In this document: one piece after another, positions 1 to 7,401 of the stretch
How the letters are laid out: the number at the start of each line of letters is the position of its first letter
How positions within the stretch are numbered: position 1 is the stretch's first letter
Assembly: GCA_001917735.1 (NCBI GenBank)
Contig: MNEO01000084.1
Location: 1 to 10,735 of the forward strand
Direction of reading: 5' to 3'
Length of the DNA stretch: 10,735 nt
Source of the DNA: Chloroflexi bacterium 13_1_40CM_68_21
GTDB lineage: Bacteria > Chloroflexota > Limnocylindria > P2-11E
Notes under the pieces: generated by a model
Database searches by the model: none
The model's input: only the letters and a program-made list of their open reading frames with translations
Told to the model about the DNA's origin: nothing
Program-made: the position numbers and the translations under genes

Positions 1-1
1 A

Positions 2-31
2 TTGGCGCGTGTCGAAAACTGCCTCTAGTCT
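2..31 (+). promoter_or_regulatory. Possible weak promoter before coxB
   Basis: TTGGCG (2-7) and TAGTCT (26-31) are 18 bases apart and resemble -35 and -10 boxes, with 4 and 3 of 6 consensus matches. The -10-like box ends 8 bases before ATG40, nearly the same geometry as the stronger coxA promoter. The match is weak in a GC-rich genome and lies at the window edge, so it may be chance. Confidence 0.25.
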
Positions 32-39
32 TCGTCGCG

Positions 40-999
40 ATGGGTCCCTGGCCGCTCGATCCGCGCGGGCCACAGGCCGAAGCGAGCGCGTTCGTCTACT
101 GGATCCTGTTCGCTTGCGCGATCCCGGTGCTCGCAATCGTGTGCGGCAGCCTCATCTACTCGGGGATCAAGTTCCGCGAGCGACCGGGACACGCGGCTCA
201 GCAGTTCCACGGGCACAACCTCCTCGAGCTGATCTGGACGGTCGTCCCGACGGTGATGGTGATCTCGTTCACCGGGCTCTCCTGGAATCGGCTCAACGCC
301 ATCAACGACGTCGACACGGGCGTGGCGATGACCGTGAAGGTCGAGGGGCGGCAGTGGTCCTGGGCCTTCACCTACCCTGACCAGCCGATGTTCAAGCTGC
401 AGGATGGCTCGACGCTCGTCGCCGGGGAGCAGCTCGACATCCCCGTCGGCGCCAAGGTGAAGATCGAGCTCACCTCCAAGGACGTCATCCACTCCTTCTG
501 GGTCCCGAACCTCGGCGGCAAGAAGGACGCGGTCCCCGGGCACACGACGAGCCTGTGGCTGCAGGCCGACGGGCCCGGGACCTACAAGGGGCAATGCTTC
601 GAGTTCTGCGGAGATGGTCACGCCGACATGCTCATCACCATCGTCGCCCACCCGCAGACCGAGTACGCGACGTGGGCGAAAGCCGCGATCGACGACGCGA
701 ACCGCTTGAATGACCCAAGGACCAAGGTGGGGCGCGATACCTTCCTGGCGAGCGCCTGCATTGGCTGTCATACGGTCAAGGGCACGCCCGCCGCGGGCAA
801 GGTCGGCCCCGAGCTCACGCACATCGCGAGCAAGCCGAACATCGCCGGTGTCCTTTCACCCGTGAATCAGGAGAACCTCACCAAGTGGGTCAGCGACGCG
901 CCGTCGATCAAGCCGGGAACCCTCATGCCACGGTTCAAGGGCGTCCTGACCGACCAGCAGATCAATGACATCGTCCAGTGGCTCCTCACGCTGAAGTAG
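40..999 (+). CDS. coxB: Cytochrome c oxidase subunit II with fused C-terminal cytochrome c domain (caa3-type)
   Basis: Subunit II of a heme-copper oxidase; it receives electrons outside the membrane and passes them through CuA to subunit I. Two membrane helices are visible at about residues 18-42 and 60-82, followed by the cupredoxin domain. The CuA ligands are His151, Cys186, Cys190, His194 and Met197, with Glu188 between the cysteines. The C-terminal part is a cytochrome c domain with heme site CIGCH at 240-244 and a likely axial Met296 (GTLMPRF), so the protein carries its own c-heme. At 319 aa it has the usual length for such fusions. The reading frame stays open to the left window edge, so a start further upstream cannot be excluded. 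ATG40 has no Shine-Dalgarno but sits 8 nt after a weak -10-like box, which would suit a leaderless message. The subunit I gene is about 4 kb away on the opposite strand, an unusual separation. Confidence 0.96.
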   Translation: MGPWPLDPRGPQAEASAFVYWILFACAIPVLAIVCGSLIYSGIKFRERPGHAAQQFHGHNLLELIWTVVPTVMVISFTGLSWNRLNAINDVDTGVAMTVKVEGRQWSWAFTYPDQPMFKLQDGSTLVAGEQLDIPVGAKVKIELTSKDVIHSFWVPNLGGKKDAVPGHTTSLWLQADGPGTYKGQCFEFCGDGHADMLITIVAHPQTEYATWAKAAIDDANRLNDPRTKVGRDTFLASACIGCHTVKGTPAAGKVGPELTHIASKPNIAGVLSPVNQENLTKWVSDAPSIKPGTLMPRFKGVLTDQQINDIVQWLLTLK

Positions 1000-1012
1000 C
1001 TCCGGCGCGGGC

Positions 1013-1792
1013 GTGAGCGCCTCCGAACCCGACTACCTCCGCGTCAACCGGGCGCACTGGACCAAGAACAACGCGCGGTATACCGATGCCCGCGCCGAGC
1101 ATGCCTGGGCCGAGACGGAGATCAGCTGGGGCCTCTGGAATACGCCCGAATCGAAAGTGAACGTCCTCCCGGACATCACTGGGAAGGACATCGTCGAGCT
1201 GGGCTGCGGCACGGCGTACGTCGCCGCCTGGCTGAAGCGCCGCGGCGCGCGGCGCGTGGTGGGCGTCGACATAACTCCGGCACAGCTCAACACAGCGCGG
1301 CGGCTCAACGAGAAGCTCGGTCTCGGGCTCGAGCTGATCGAGGCGAACGCCGAAGCGACCGGCCTTCGCGACGCATCGTTCGATCTCGCGATATCCGAGT
1401 ACGGCGCGTCGATCTGGTGCGACCCGTACAAGTGGATCCCAGAAGCGGCACGCCTCCTTCGGACCGGTGGCGAGCTCGTGTTCCTGCGCAACTCGACCCT
1501 CTCGATGCTCTGCATGCCCGACACCGGCAAAGTCGAGGAGCGCCTGCAACGGCCTCAGCGTGGACTGCACCGGCTCGAATGGACCGACGATGAGCCGACG
1601 GTCGAGTTCCATCTCGGCCACGGCGATCTCTTCGGCGTCCTCCGGAGCTCCGGCTTCGAGGTCCTGGACATGGTCGAGATCTTCGCGGCCGATGATTCGG
1701 TCGACCACCCCTTCTACGGCGAGTACATGACCGTCGAGTGGGCGCGGAAGTGGCCATCGGAGGAGATGTGGCGGGCGCGAAAGCGCGGCTAA
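1013..1792 (+). CDS. Class I SAM-dependent methyltransferase, substrate unknown
   Basis: A 259 aa protein with a Rossmann-type methyltransferase core. Motif I is VELGCGTAYVA at about 61-71 (SAM binding), an acidic residue ending strand beta2 is Asp86 in VVGVD, and the motif IV region is around Asp124 (FDLAISEYGASIW). It has a family-typical N-terminal cap (about residues 1-55, with HAWAETEISWGLW) and a C-terminal strand and helix region. No substrate can be read from the sequence; related proteins are usually annotated only as SAM-dependent methyltransferases. The GTG start lies 13 nt after the coxB stop on the same strand, so the two are probably co-transcribed, but nothing shows a role in oxidase assembly. 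No clear ribosome binding site precedes GTG1013. Its 3' end converges on the cupredoxin gene with a 13 nt gap. Confidence 0.92.
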   Translation: MSASEPDYLRVNRAHWTKNNARYTDARAEHAWAETEISWGLWNTPESKVNVLPDITGKDIVELGCGTAYVAAWLKRRGARRVVGVDITPAQLNTARRLNEKLGLGLELIEANAEATGLRDASFDLAISEYGASIWCDPYKWIPEAARLLRTGGELVFLRNSTLSMLCMPDTGKVEERLQRPQRGLHRLEWTDDEPTVEFHLGHGDLFGVLRSSGFEVLDMVEIFAADDSVDHPFYGEYMTVEWARKWPSEEMWRARKRG

Positions 1793-1805
1793 CCGGACCT
1801 CGGGA

Positions 1806-2261
1806 TCAGGGCGGATCCATGGTGATGCTGGTGTGCATCCCCAGCTGATAGTGACCCGCGATGTTGCAGATGAGGACGTACTTCCCGGGCTGTAGCTCGA
1901 GCCTGACAGCCGCGGACTTGCCGGCTGCGATGCTCTTGATCTCGCCGACCTTACCGTCCTCCTTCGCCTTCGCGGTCGCACCGTCGACCGGCAGCTTGTC
2001 GTGTGGGATCTCGGTCTTGAGCACCACGAAGCTGTGTTCCATGTTCGCGAGGTTGCGGACGCCGAACGTGACTCCGCCGGCTCTCCAGTTCGTCACGTTG
2101 ACCGTGATCTTGTAGTCGGTCATCTCGGCGACGATCGACGACCCGACCGGAGCCGACTCCGGTGGCGCGCCCAGCCCGCCGCCGCCGCCGCCGCTGCTGC
2201 TGCTGCACGCGGTGACGAGGAGCGCGAGCGCGACGAGCGACGTGAGCGGCCCGATCGTCAT
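1806..2261 (-). CDS. Lipoprotein cupredoxin (plastocyanin/sulfocyanin-like blue copper protein)
   Basis: A 151 aa secreted copper protein. The N-terminus is a lipoprotein signal: hydrophobic stretch at 6-16, then lipobox LVTAC with Cys19 as the predicted lipidated residue. A flexible Ser4-Gly6 linker follows (residues 20-29). The mature domain shows type 1 copper ligands His76 (in MEHSFVV), Cys132, His137 and Met142, in a C-x4-H-x4-M arrangement. A Cys ligand points to a redox blue-copper site rather than a PCuAC-type copper chaperone. The start overlaps the ctaG stop (ATGA), so translation is probably coupled to ctaG, making it the last gene of the coxA operon. I infer that it is held on the outer face of the membrane and acts as an electron donor to the oxidase or in copper supply to it; neither is proven by sequence. 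No recognised gene symbol. Confidence 0.92.
   Translation of the reverse strand: MTIGPLTSLVALALLVTACSSSSGGGGGGLGAPPESAPVGSSIVAEMTDYKITVNVTNWRAGGVTFGVRNLANMEHSFVVLKTEIPHDKLPVDGATAKAKEDGKVGEIKSIAAGKSAAVRLELQPGKYVLICNIAGHYQLGMHTSITMDPP
2176..2205. repeat. In-frame trinucleotide tract, CCG x6 then CTG x4
   Basis: On the plus strand six CCG units are followed by four CTG units without interruption. On the coding (minus) strand this gives AGC and GGC codons for the Ser4-Gly6 linker between the lipidated cysteine and the copper domain of the cupredoxin. Slippage by whole units would change linker length without breaking the frame. Confidence 0.85.
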
Positions 2262-3088
2262 CTTCTAGGTTCGACGGTAATACGCTCGCGCCGCCGCTGC
2301 ATTTCTTCCTCTTCCGCCAGCCAAAGGAAGAACGCGATCGAGGCGGCCGCGAGGAAAACGAGATCGCCCGTCACCCACATGACCGCGCCGCCGACGCGTT
2401 GATCGGTGACCGGGTCCAGGCCGAAGCGGTCGGGTGTCCGTGCGTACGCGCTGTAGAGGAGGCGCGTGGAGAACGAGAGCAAGCCGCCCAGGACAGTGTT
2501 CTGCGCGGCGCCCGCGACCAGCAGATACGGCAGGCGCGCCGCGTAACCCAGCGTTCCGCGGAACGGCGCCGGATCGATGACGACGCTCCAGAAAAGGAGC
2601 GCGCTCACAAAGAACCAGGCATGCTCGGCGACGTGTATCCGATCGTCCGCGAGCGCCGCGTCGTAAAGCGCGGGCAGGTGCCAGGCGTACAGGCCGCCGA
2701 CGTAGAGCGCGCCGGCGATCAGTGGATGACGCAGCGCGTGGAGAAGCGAGCGGATCGGGCGCGCGCGCGCGAGTGGCCGAACCACCCCCGTGCGGACGAT
2801 CCGGGGAAGGCCCCGCAGGAGCGGCCGGATCGGCGCGCCGAGCAGCAGCAGCGGCGCGGCCGCGACGGTGAGGAGCATGTGCTGGACCATGTGGACGCTG
2901 AAGAGCTGGGTCGCGAGCATGTCGATAGGCTGACCGAGCGCGGCGAGGAGCGCGGCAAGACCCGCGAGGAAGAGTGCGGTACGCCACACCGGCCAGGGTC
3001 GGCGCATCCGCTGCACGCCGAGGACGTAAAGCAGCGCGGCGAGCGCCGCGGCGATCGACGTGACTACTGCGGACAGGGCGAAGCCCAC
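2258..3088 (-). CDS. ctaG: Cytochrome c oxidase assembly factor CtaG, caa3 type
   Basis: A 276 aa multi-pass membrane protein of the CtaG_caa3 family (distinct from Cox11-type CtaG), known in Bacillus to be required for assembly of caa3 oxidase. Around seven hydrophobic segments can be seen. Conserved histidines occur in SVHMVQHMLL (His66, His70), AWHLPALYD (His137) and HVAEHAWFF (His152, His156), and the family signature DQRVGGAVMW lies at 229-238. These His/Met positions suit metal handling within the membrane, which is inference. The start is GTG3088; an AGGA lies only 2 nt before it, so the ribosome site is poor. The gene follows ctaA-ctaB after 39 nt and overlaps the cupredoxin start by ATGA. 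The charged C-terminal tail (EEEEMQRRRER) is probably cytoplasmic. Confidence 0.93.
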   Translation of the reverse strand: MGFALSAVVTSIAAALAALLYVLGVQRMRRPWPVWRTALFLAGLAALLAALGQPIDMLATQLFSVHMVQHMLLTVAAAPLLLLGAPIRPLLRGLPRIVRTGVVRPLARARPIRSLLHALRHPLIAGALYVGGLYAWHLPALYDAALADDRIHVAEHAWFFVSALLFWSVVIDPAPFRGTLGYAARLPYLLVAGAAQNTVLGGLLSFSTRLLYSAYARTPDRFGLDPVTDQRVGGAVMWVTGDLVFLAAASIAFFLWLAEEEEMQRRRERITVEPRR

Positions 3089-3127
3089 TGTCCTAGCAGC
3101 AGACCGGAGGGGCGCTAGCCCCGAGGA

Positions 3128-4885
3128 CTAGAGGCGCAATGTGCTGTCCACCATGATCGCGACGAAGAGCAGCGCAAGGTACAGCATCGAGTAGAGGTAC
3201 ACGCCGCGAGCGACCGCGCGGCGGCGGCTCGCGCTGCTTCGCAGCAAGCGGAAGGCGTAAACGATGAAGAGGGCGCCGAGCAGGATCGCGGCGGCGAGAT
3301 ACAGGTAGCCCAGGCCGCCGACGATGAAGAGAAGTAGCGTCAGCGGGAGCAGGCTCGCCGCATACGCAAGGATGTTCCATGCGGTCGCTTCATCGCCGCG
3401 GACGACCGGCAGCATCGGGAGACCGGCGCGCTCGTAGTCGTCGCGGATGAGGAGCGCAAGCGCCCAGAAGTGCGCCGGGGTCCAGAAGAAGATGATCGCG
3501 AAGAGCAGCCATGCCGCGAGATCGAGCGATCCGGTGATCGCGGCCCAGCCGACGAGCGGCGGGATCGCGCCCGCCGCGCCGCCGATCACGATGTTCTGCA
3601 CCGTGGTGCGTTTCAGCCAGATCGTGTACACGAGGATGTAGAAGACGGTCCCCGCGAGCGCAAGGGACGCGGCCAGCAGATTCGTGAACGCCGCGAGCAC
3701 GACGAACGCGACGACGTTGAGCGCGATGCCCCAGATGACCGCCAGACGTGTCGACACGCGATGCGCCGGCAAAGGCCGATGACGCGTCCGGCGCATCCGC
3801 TCGTCGAGATCGCGGTCGAAGTAGTGATTGAGCGATGACGCGCCGCCGCTCGCGGCCGCGCCCCCGATGAGCGTCGCCGCGAGCACGCCGAAGGGTGGTA
3901 CACCGCGCGCCGCGAGGAACATCCCACCGAGGGCGGTCACGAGCAGCAGCGACATGATCGCCGGCTTGGTGAGCGCGATGAGATCGCGCGCGAGCGCGCG
4001 CTGCTCGGCGGCCGGACGCCAGGCGAGGACGACGAGCGCCACCGTGCTGCACCAGAGAGCCGATGCCGCCGCGGGATGCGCGCCAAGCGCCCACGGCGAG
4101 AAACCGGTCAGAGGATTCGCCGCGCCGATGGCCACCTGCGCAAGGAAGATCGCGCCCGTCGCGACCGCGAGCGGGCCGAGGCCTGGTATCTCCCGGCGGT
4201 GCCGCCAGGCTTCGGCACACGCCACCAAGACCAGGAGGCCCACGGCGACGGCGACGTACCGGTGCGCCATCGCCACGGCCGGCGCGCCGAACATCGGCAC
4301 GCCCATCGCGCCGCCGCAGAGCGGCCAGCCGAGGCAGGCGGTCGTCGCGTTCGCGCCGCGGACGTACGCGCCGGTGAGCATCAGGACGAACGTCCCGATC
4401 GCCGCGGCGAGCACCAGCCACGTCCACGCGCCGAGGCGCCGGGGCGTGGCGGACGGCCAGCGCACCACGACCGCGAGCGCTGTGAGCGTCGCGAGCAGGA
4501 GCTCGGCGTTCGCGAGATGCAGCGTGACCCACTCCGGGGATAGCTCGAGCACGACTGTGACGCCGCCGAGCACCGCCTGCAGCGGATAGAGAACCGCGGC
4601 AGCGATGGCGAGCCAGAGCGCGCGCCGGTCCGCCCGGTACGCGACAAGGGTCCAGACCACCATCGCGGCGACAGCGAGGCCAGAGGTGATGGCGAGGAAC
4701 CGGTGCGTCCACTCGATACGCGTGGCGGGATCGAGCGACGGAAGGAACTGACCGTGGCAGAGCGGCCAATCCGGGCAGCCGAGACCTGAGCCGGTCACGC
4801 GCACCACGCCGCCCCACACGACGACGAGAAAGGTCGCGACGAGGCTCAGGTAGACGAGCGCGCGATAGCGAGGCGAAAAGGTCAT
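3128..4885 (-). CDS. ctaA-ctaB: Fused heme A synthase (CtaA/COX15) - protoheme IX farnesyltransferase (CtaB/COX10)
   Basis: A 585 aa bifunctional membrane protein. Residues about 1-290 are CtaA-like: GGVVRVTGSGLGCPDWPLC at 25-43 with the Cys37/Cys43 pair, His61 (EWTHR), His123 (LHLANA), a second Cys pair 184/190 (TTACLGWPLCGG), His208 (AHRY) and His270. These are the heme-ligand and disulfide positions expected for heme A synthase, which oxidises the heme O methyl group to formyl. Residues about 298-585 are UbiA-family heme O synthase: LTKPAIMSLLLVT at 305-317, first Asp motif N353-HYFD-RDLDE, then MRRTRHRPLP, and second motif RDDYERAGLPMLP at 481-493. It farnesylates heme B to heme O. The two activities are consecutive, so the fusion plausibly channels heme O. 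The frame is continuous and the joint is a short cytoplasmic linker (about 290-300). It starts 13 nt after the coxA stop. Confidence 0.95.
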   Translation of the reverse strand: MTFSPRYRALVYLSLVATFLVVVWGGVVRVTGSGLGCPDWPLCHGQFLPSLDPATRIEWTHRFLAITSGLAVAAMVVWTLVAYRADRRALWLAIAAAVLYPLQAVLGGVTVVLELSPEWVTLHLANAELLLATLTALAVVVRWPSATPRRLGAWTWLVLAAAIGTFVLMLTGAYVRGANATTACLGWPLCGGAMGVPMFGAPAVAMAHRYVAVAVGLLVLVACAEAWRHRREIPGLGPLAVATGAIFLAQVAIGAANPLTGFSPWALGAHPAAASALWCSTVALVVLAWRPAAEQRALARDLIALTKPAIMSLLLVTALGGMFLAARGVPPFGVLAATLIGGAAASGGASSLNHYFDRDLDERMRRTRHRPLPAHRVSTRLAVIWGIALNVVAFVVLAAFTNLLAASLALAGTVFYILVYTIWLKRTTVQNIVIGGAAGAIPPLVGWAAITGSLDLAAWLLFAIIFFWTPAHFWALALLIRDDYERAGLPMLPVVRGDEATAWNILAYAASLLPLTLLLFIVGGLGYLYLAAAILLGALFIVYAFRLLRSSASRRRAVARGVYLYSMLYLALLFVAIMVDSTLRL

Positions 4886-4898
4886 GCCGGACGCCGCG

Positions 4899-6518
4899 TC
4901 AGTGCGGGACGTCCTCCTTCAATGGACGAGCGCTGTGCACCACGGGGATGCGAGCGAAGTTGTAGGGCTGCGGAGGCGACGTCGTCGCCCACTCGAGCGT
5001 ATCGGCCTCCCACGGATCGTTGTCCGCGGGCTTCCCGTTCCTGAGGATGATGCTGTAGAAGAAGTTCCAGAGGAACACGACAAGCGCCGCCGCGATGATG
5101 TAGGCGCCGATCGTCGAGATCAGGTTCAGGCCGGCCCACTCGGGCGACTGCGGATAGTGAAACGTGCGCCGCGGCATGCCGTCGAGGCCGAGCTGATGCA
5201 TCGGGAAGAACGCCAGGTTCACGCCGATGAAGAAGAGGAAAAAGTGCAGCCGGCCGAGCGTCTCGCTCAGCAGGCGGCCGCTCATCTTCGGCATCCAGTA
5301 GTAGAAGGCCGCGAACACGCAGAAGAGCGCGCCCTGCACCAGGACGTAGTGGATGTGCGCGACGACGTAGTACGTGTCCGAGAGCTGTACGTCGACCGGC
5401 ACCGAGCCGAGGAAGATGCCGGAGATGCCGCCGATCGTGAAGATGACGATGAACGCCATCGCGAAGAGCATCGCCGTCTTGAAGCGCAGCGCGCCGCCCC
5501 AGATCGTCCCGAGCCACGAGAAGATCTTCACCCCGGTCGGCACGGCGATGAGCATCGTCGACGCCATGAAGAAGATCTGAAGGGCCGGATCGATGCCCGC
5601 GACGAACATGTGGTGCACGAACACGCCGAACGAGAGAAAGCCGATCGCCGCGGACGAGTACGCGATCATCTTGTAGCCGAAGATCGGCTTGCGCGAGAAG
5701 ACGGGCAGCACTTCGGAGATCACACCGAAGCCGGGCAGGATCATGATGTAGACCTCGGGGTGGCCGAAGAACCAGAAGAGGTACTGCCATAGGAGCGGGT
5801 CGGCCCCCTGCCCCACCGCGAAGAAATTCGTCCCGGCCATGCGGTCGAAGAGCAGAAGCACGCCCGCGACGGTGAGGAAGGGCATGGCGAGCACGAGCAG
5901 GAAGCTCGTGACGAGGACGCTCCAGGTGAAGAGCGTGATGCGGAAAAAGGTCATGCCCGGCGCGCGCAGCGAGAAGATCGTCACGATCATGTTCAGCGCG
6001 CCGAAGATCGACGAGAACCCGAGGACCGTGAGGCCGAGGATCAGCAGGTCGACACCGTGGCCCGGTGAGAACTCTCCCGTCGAGAGCGGCACGTAGATCG
6101 TCCAGCCGGTGGCCGGAGGGCCGACGATGAAGGCGGAGTAGAGGACGATGCCACCCGCGAGGAGGAGCCAGTACGAGAGCGCATTGAGGCGCGGGAACGC
6201 CATGTCACGAGCGCCGAGCTGCAGCGGGATGATGTAGTTCGCGAAGCCCGTCCACACCGGCACGACGAACAGGAAGACCATCGTGATCCCGTGCATGGTG
6301 AACGCGGAGTTGTACTGCTGAGCGGTCAGAAGGCCCGTGTCTGGCGTCGCGAGCTGTGTGCGAATGCTCAGCGCGAGCAGACCGCCGAACAGGAAGAAGA
6401 GGAACGTCGTCGTGAGGTAGAGCACACCGATCTTCTTGTGGTCGGTCGTGGCGATCCATTCGAGAATCCCGTTGTAACGGGGGCGTACGAGCGGGAAGGT
6501 CCGCTCGAGGGTGGCCAT
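4899..6518 (-). CDS. coxA: Cytochrome c oxidase subunit I (A1-type heme-copper oxidase)
   Basis: The catalytic subunit of 539 aa, usual length, with twelve membrane helices and no fused subunit III. Heme a ligands are His76 and His390; heme a3 ligand is His388 (VAHIHYV). CuB ligands are His253, His302 and His303 (FVHHMF), and Tyr257 in GHPEVY is the residue cross-linked to His253. Glu254... more exactly the Glu of GHPEVY (residue 255) marks the A1 class. The D-channel entrance Asp105 (GARDMAFPRLN) and Asn94, Asn112 are present, as is K-channel Lys331 (TGVKIF). All proton-pumping positions are therefore kept. It is the first gene of a minus-strand operon with ctaA-ctaB, ctaG and the cupredoxin. 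No Shine-Dalgarno precedes ATG6518; a good promoter ends 9 nt upstream, which suggests a leaderless or very short 5' leader. Confidence 0.98.
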   Translation of the reverse strand: MATLERTFPLVRPRYNGILEWIATTDHKKIGVLYLTTTFLFFLFGGLLALSIRTQLATPDTGLLTAQQYNSAFTMHGITMVFLFVVPVWTGFANYIIPLQLGARDMAFPRLNALSYWLLLAGGIVLYSAFIVGPPATGWTIYVPLSTGEFSPGHGVDLLILGLTVLGFSSIFGALNMIVTIFSLRAPGMTFFRITLFTWSVLVTSFLLVLAMPFLTVAGVLLLFDRMAGTNFFAVGQGADPLLWQYLFWFFGHPEVYIMILPGFGVISEVLPVFSRKPIFGYKMIAYSSAAIGFLSFGVFVHHMFVAGIDPALQIFFMASTMLIAVPTGVKIFSWLGTIWGGALRFKTAMLFAMAFIVIFTIGGISGIFLGSVPVDVQLSDTYYVVAHIHYVLVQGALFCVFAAFYYWMPKMSGRLLSETLGRLHFFLFFIGVNLAFFPMHQLGLDGMPRRTFHYPQSPEWAGLNLISTIGAYIIAAALVVFLWNFFYSIILRNGKPADNDPWEADTLEWATTSPPQPYNFARIPVVHSARPLKEDVPH

Positions 6519-6527
6519 GAGAGGTCA

Positions 6528-6556
6528 ATTGCACCCTGCGAGATTGGGGGTGTCAA
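6528..6556 (-). promoter_or_regulatory. Predicted sigma70-type promoter of the coxA operon
   Basis: On the minus strand a perfect -35 box TTGACA (6556-6551) is followed after exactly 17 bases by TGCAAT (6533-6528), a 4-of-6 match to TATAAT. Only 9 bases separate the -10 box from the coxA ATG, so transcription would start within a few bases of the ATG, or on it. This agrees with the lack of a Shine-Dalgarno there. The promoter fills the 42-base gap between the transporter stop and coxA, so the oxidase operon could be controlled separately from the upstream genes. Confidence 0.6.
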
Positions 6557-6560
6557 ATGC

Positions 6561-7394
6561 TCACGCCTCTCGCGCGAGAAGCACGACCGCGGCGAGGCCG
6601 AGAGCAATACCAGCGATTTGTCGACGCGTTGCGCCCTCGCGCAAGAACAGGATGCCCGCGAGTCCGCCGAGCGAAGGGCTGGTGGCGACGAACGGCACGA
6701 TGATGCTCGCCGGCCCGACCGAAAGCGCCGAGAGATAGCCGATCGTCGCGAGAGCGGCAGCGATGAGCACGAGCGTGATGGCGACGCCCCGTCCGCTCAG
6801 CGTCTGGCGGACCGCCAGCGGCTCGTCCCGTGCGATGGCCATGCCGACCGCAAGCTGGACGACGACGCTCGTCAGCAGAAGAGTCGTCGGGCCTGACCCC
6901 GTCACCACGACCTTCGCGATGAACGCGCCGACTCCTTGAAGCAAGAGCGAACTGATCGCCAGGTGCAGCCACGGCCGTTCGGCCTGGCCGGTCCCGCGGC
7001 CGATGGCGAGCAGGACGGCAGCGGCGACCGCGAGCGCGATGCCGAGCGTTCCGAGAATGTCGGGCCGCTCGCCCAAGAACGCAATCGCCAGCGCCGCCGT
7101 CAGCGCGGGGCTCGTCGCCGTGAGGGGGGCCACGGCGCTGACCGGAGCGCGGCGGGTCGCCTCCGTGGTCACCCAGAAGGTGACCGCCATGAGGATGGAG
7201 AGACCGAGCGCCGCGCCGAAGGCTGACGGCTCGGGCGGCACGAGCAGGGCGAACGGGACGTAGACGAGCAGCGAGCAGATCGCGGTCCATCGATAGAACC
7301 GGGCCGTCGACCAACGCACGAGCGCGACCTTCGTGAGGACGCGCTGAGCGGACCACACAAGAAGCGCGAAGGTCGCGAGCGGGAGCCAGGTCAG
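6561..7394 (-). CDS. DMT-superfamily EamA-type transporter, start codon uncertain
   Basis: A membrane protein of about 277 aa with some ten hydrophobic segments and two homologous EamA halves. The internal repeat is plain: the first half has VAPLTATSPALTAALAIAFL with GERPDILGTLGIALAVAAAV after it, and the second has VPFVATSPSLGGLAGILFLR with EGATRRQIAGIALGLAAVVL. Such proteins export or take up small metabolites; the substrate cannot be predicted. The expected N-terminus (LTWLPLATFALLVWSAQRV) has no ATG, GTG or TTG in front of it. The nearest candidates are CTG7394, 7 nt after the peptidase stop, or an internal GTG7358 that would cut the first helix; I give the CTG coordinate as an estimate. 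It lies directly downstream of the S9 peptidase and 42 nt upstream of coxA on the same strand. Confidence 0.85.
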   Translation of the reverse strand: MTWLPLATFALLVWSAQRVLTKVALVRWSTARFYRWTAICSLLVYVPFALLVPPEPSAFGAALGLSILMAVTFWVTTEATRRAPVSAVAPLTATSPALTAALAIAFLGERPDILGTLGIALAVAAAVLLAIGRGTGQAERPWLHLAISSLLLQGVGAFIAKVVVTGSGPTTLLLTSVVVQLAVGMAIARDEPLAVRQTLSGRGVAITLVLIAAALATIGYLSALSVGPASIIVPFVATSPSLGGLAGILFLREGATRRQIAGIALGLAAVVLLAREA

Positions 7395-7401
7395 GCTGAC
7401 G

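Noticed and set aside
25..822. Long open frame on the minus strand opposite coxB (265 aa), and similar long frames opposite other genes, such as 4884-5792 plus, 2399-3118 plus and 3828-4589 plus
   Set aside because: They are Arg/Pro/Asp-rich shadow frames caused by high GC and codon bias; each lies fully over a gene with clear family motifs.
1803..1818. Inverted repeat GGATC-6-GATCC between the convergent methyltransferase and cupredoxin genes as a terminator
   Set aside because: Only 5 base pairs, no U-tract, and it overlaps the end of the cupredoxin coding region.
3390..4817. A 475 aa minus-strand frame overlapping the heme synthase fusion
   Set aside because: It is the +1 shadow of the ctaA-ctaB frame, rich in Arg and lacking any domain or membrane pattern.
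3128..4885. The CtaA-CtaB joint being an artefact of a missed stop or frameshift
   Set aside because: The frame is continuous, both halves have complete motifs, and the linker lies at a natural domain boundary.
4899..6518. CoxA being a B-type (ba3) or cbb3-type oxidase
   Set aside because: The GHPEVY glutamate, the D-channel Asp and Asn residues and the K-channel Lys are all present, as in A1-type enzymes.
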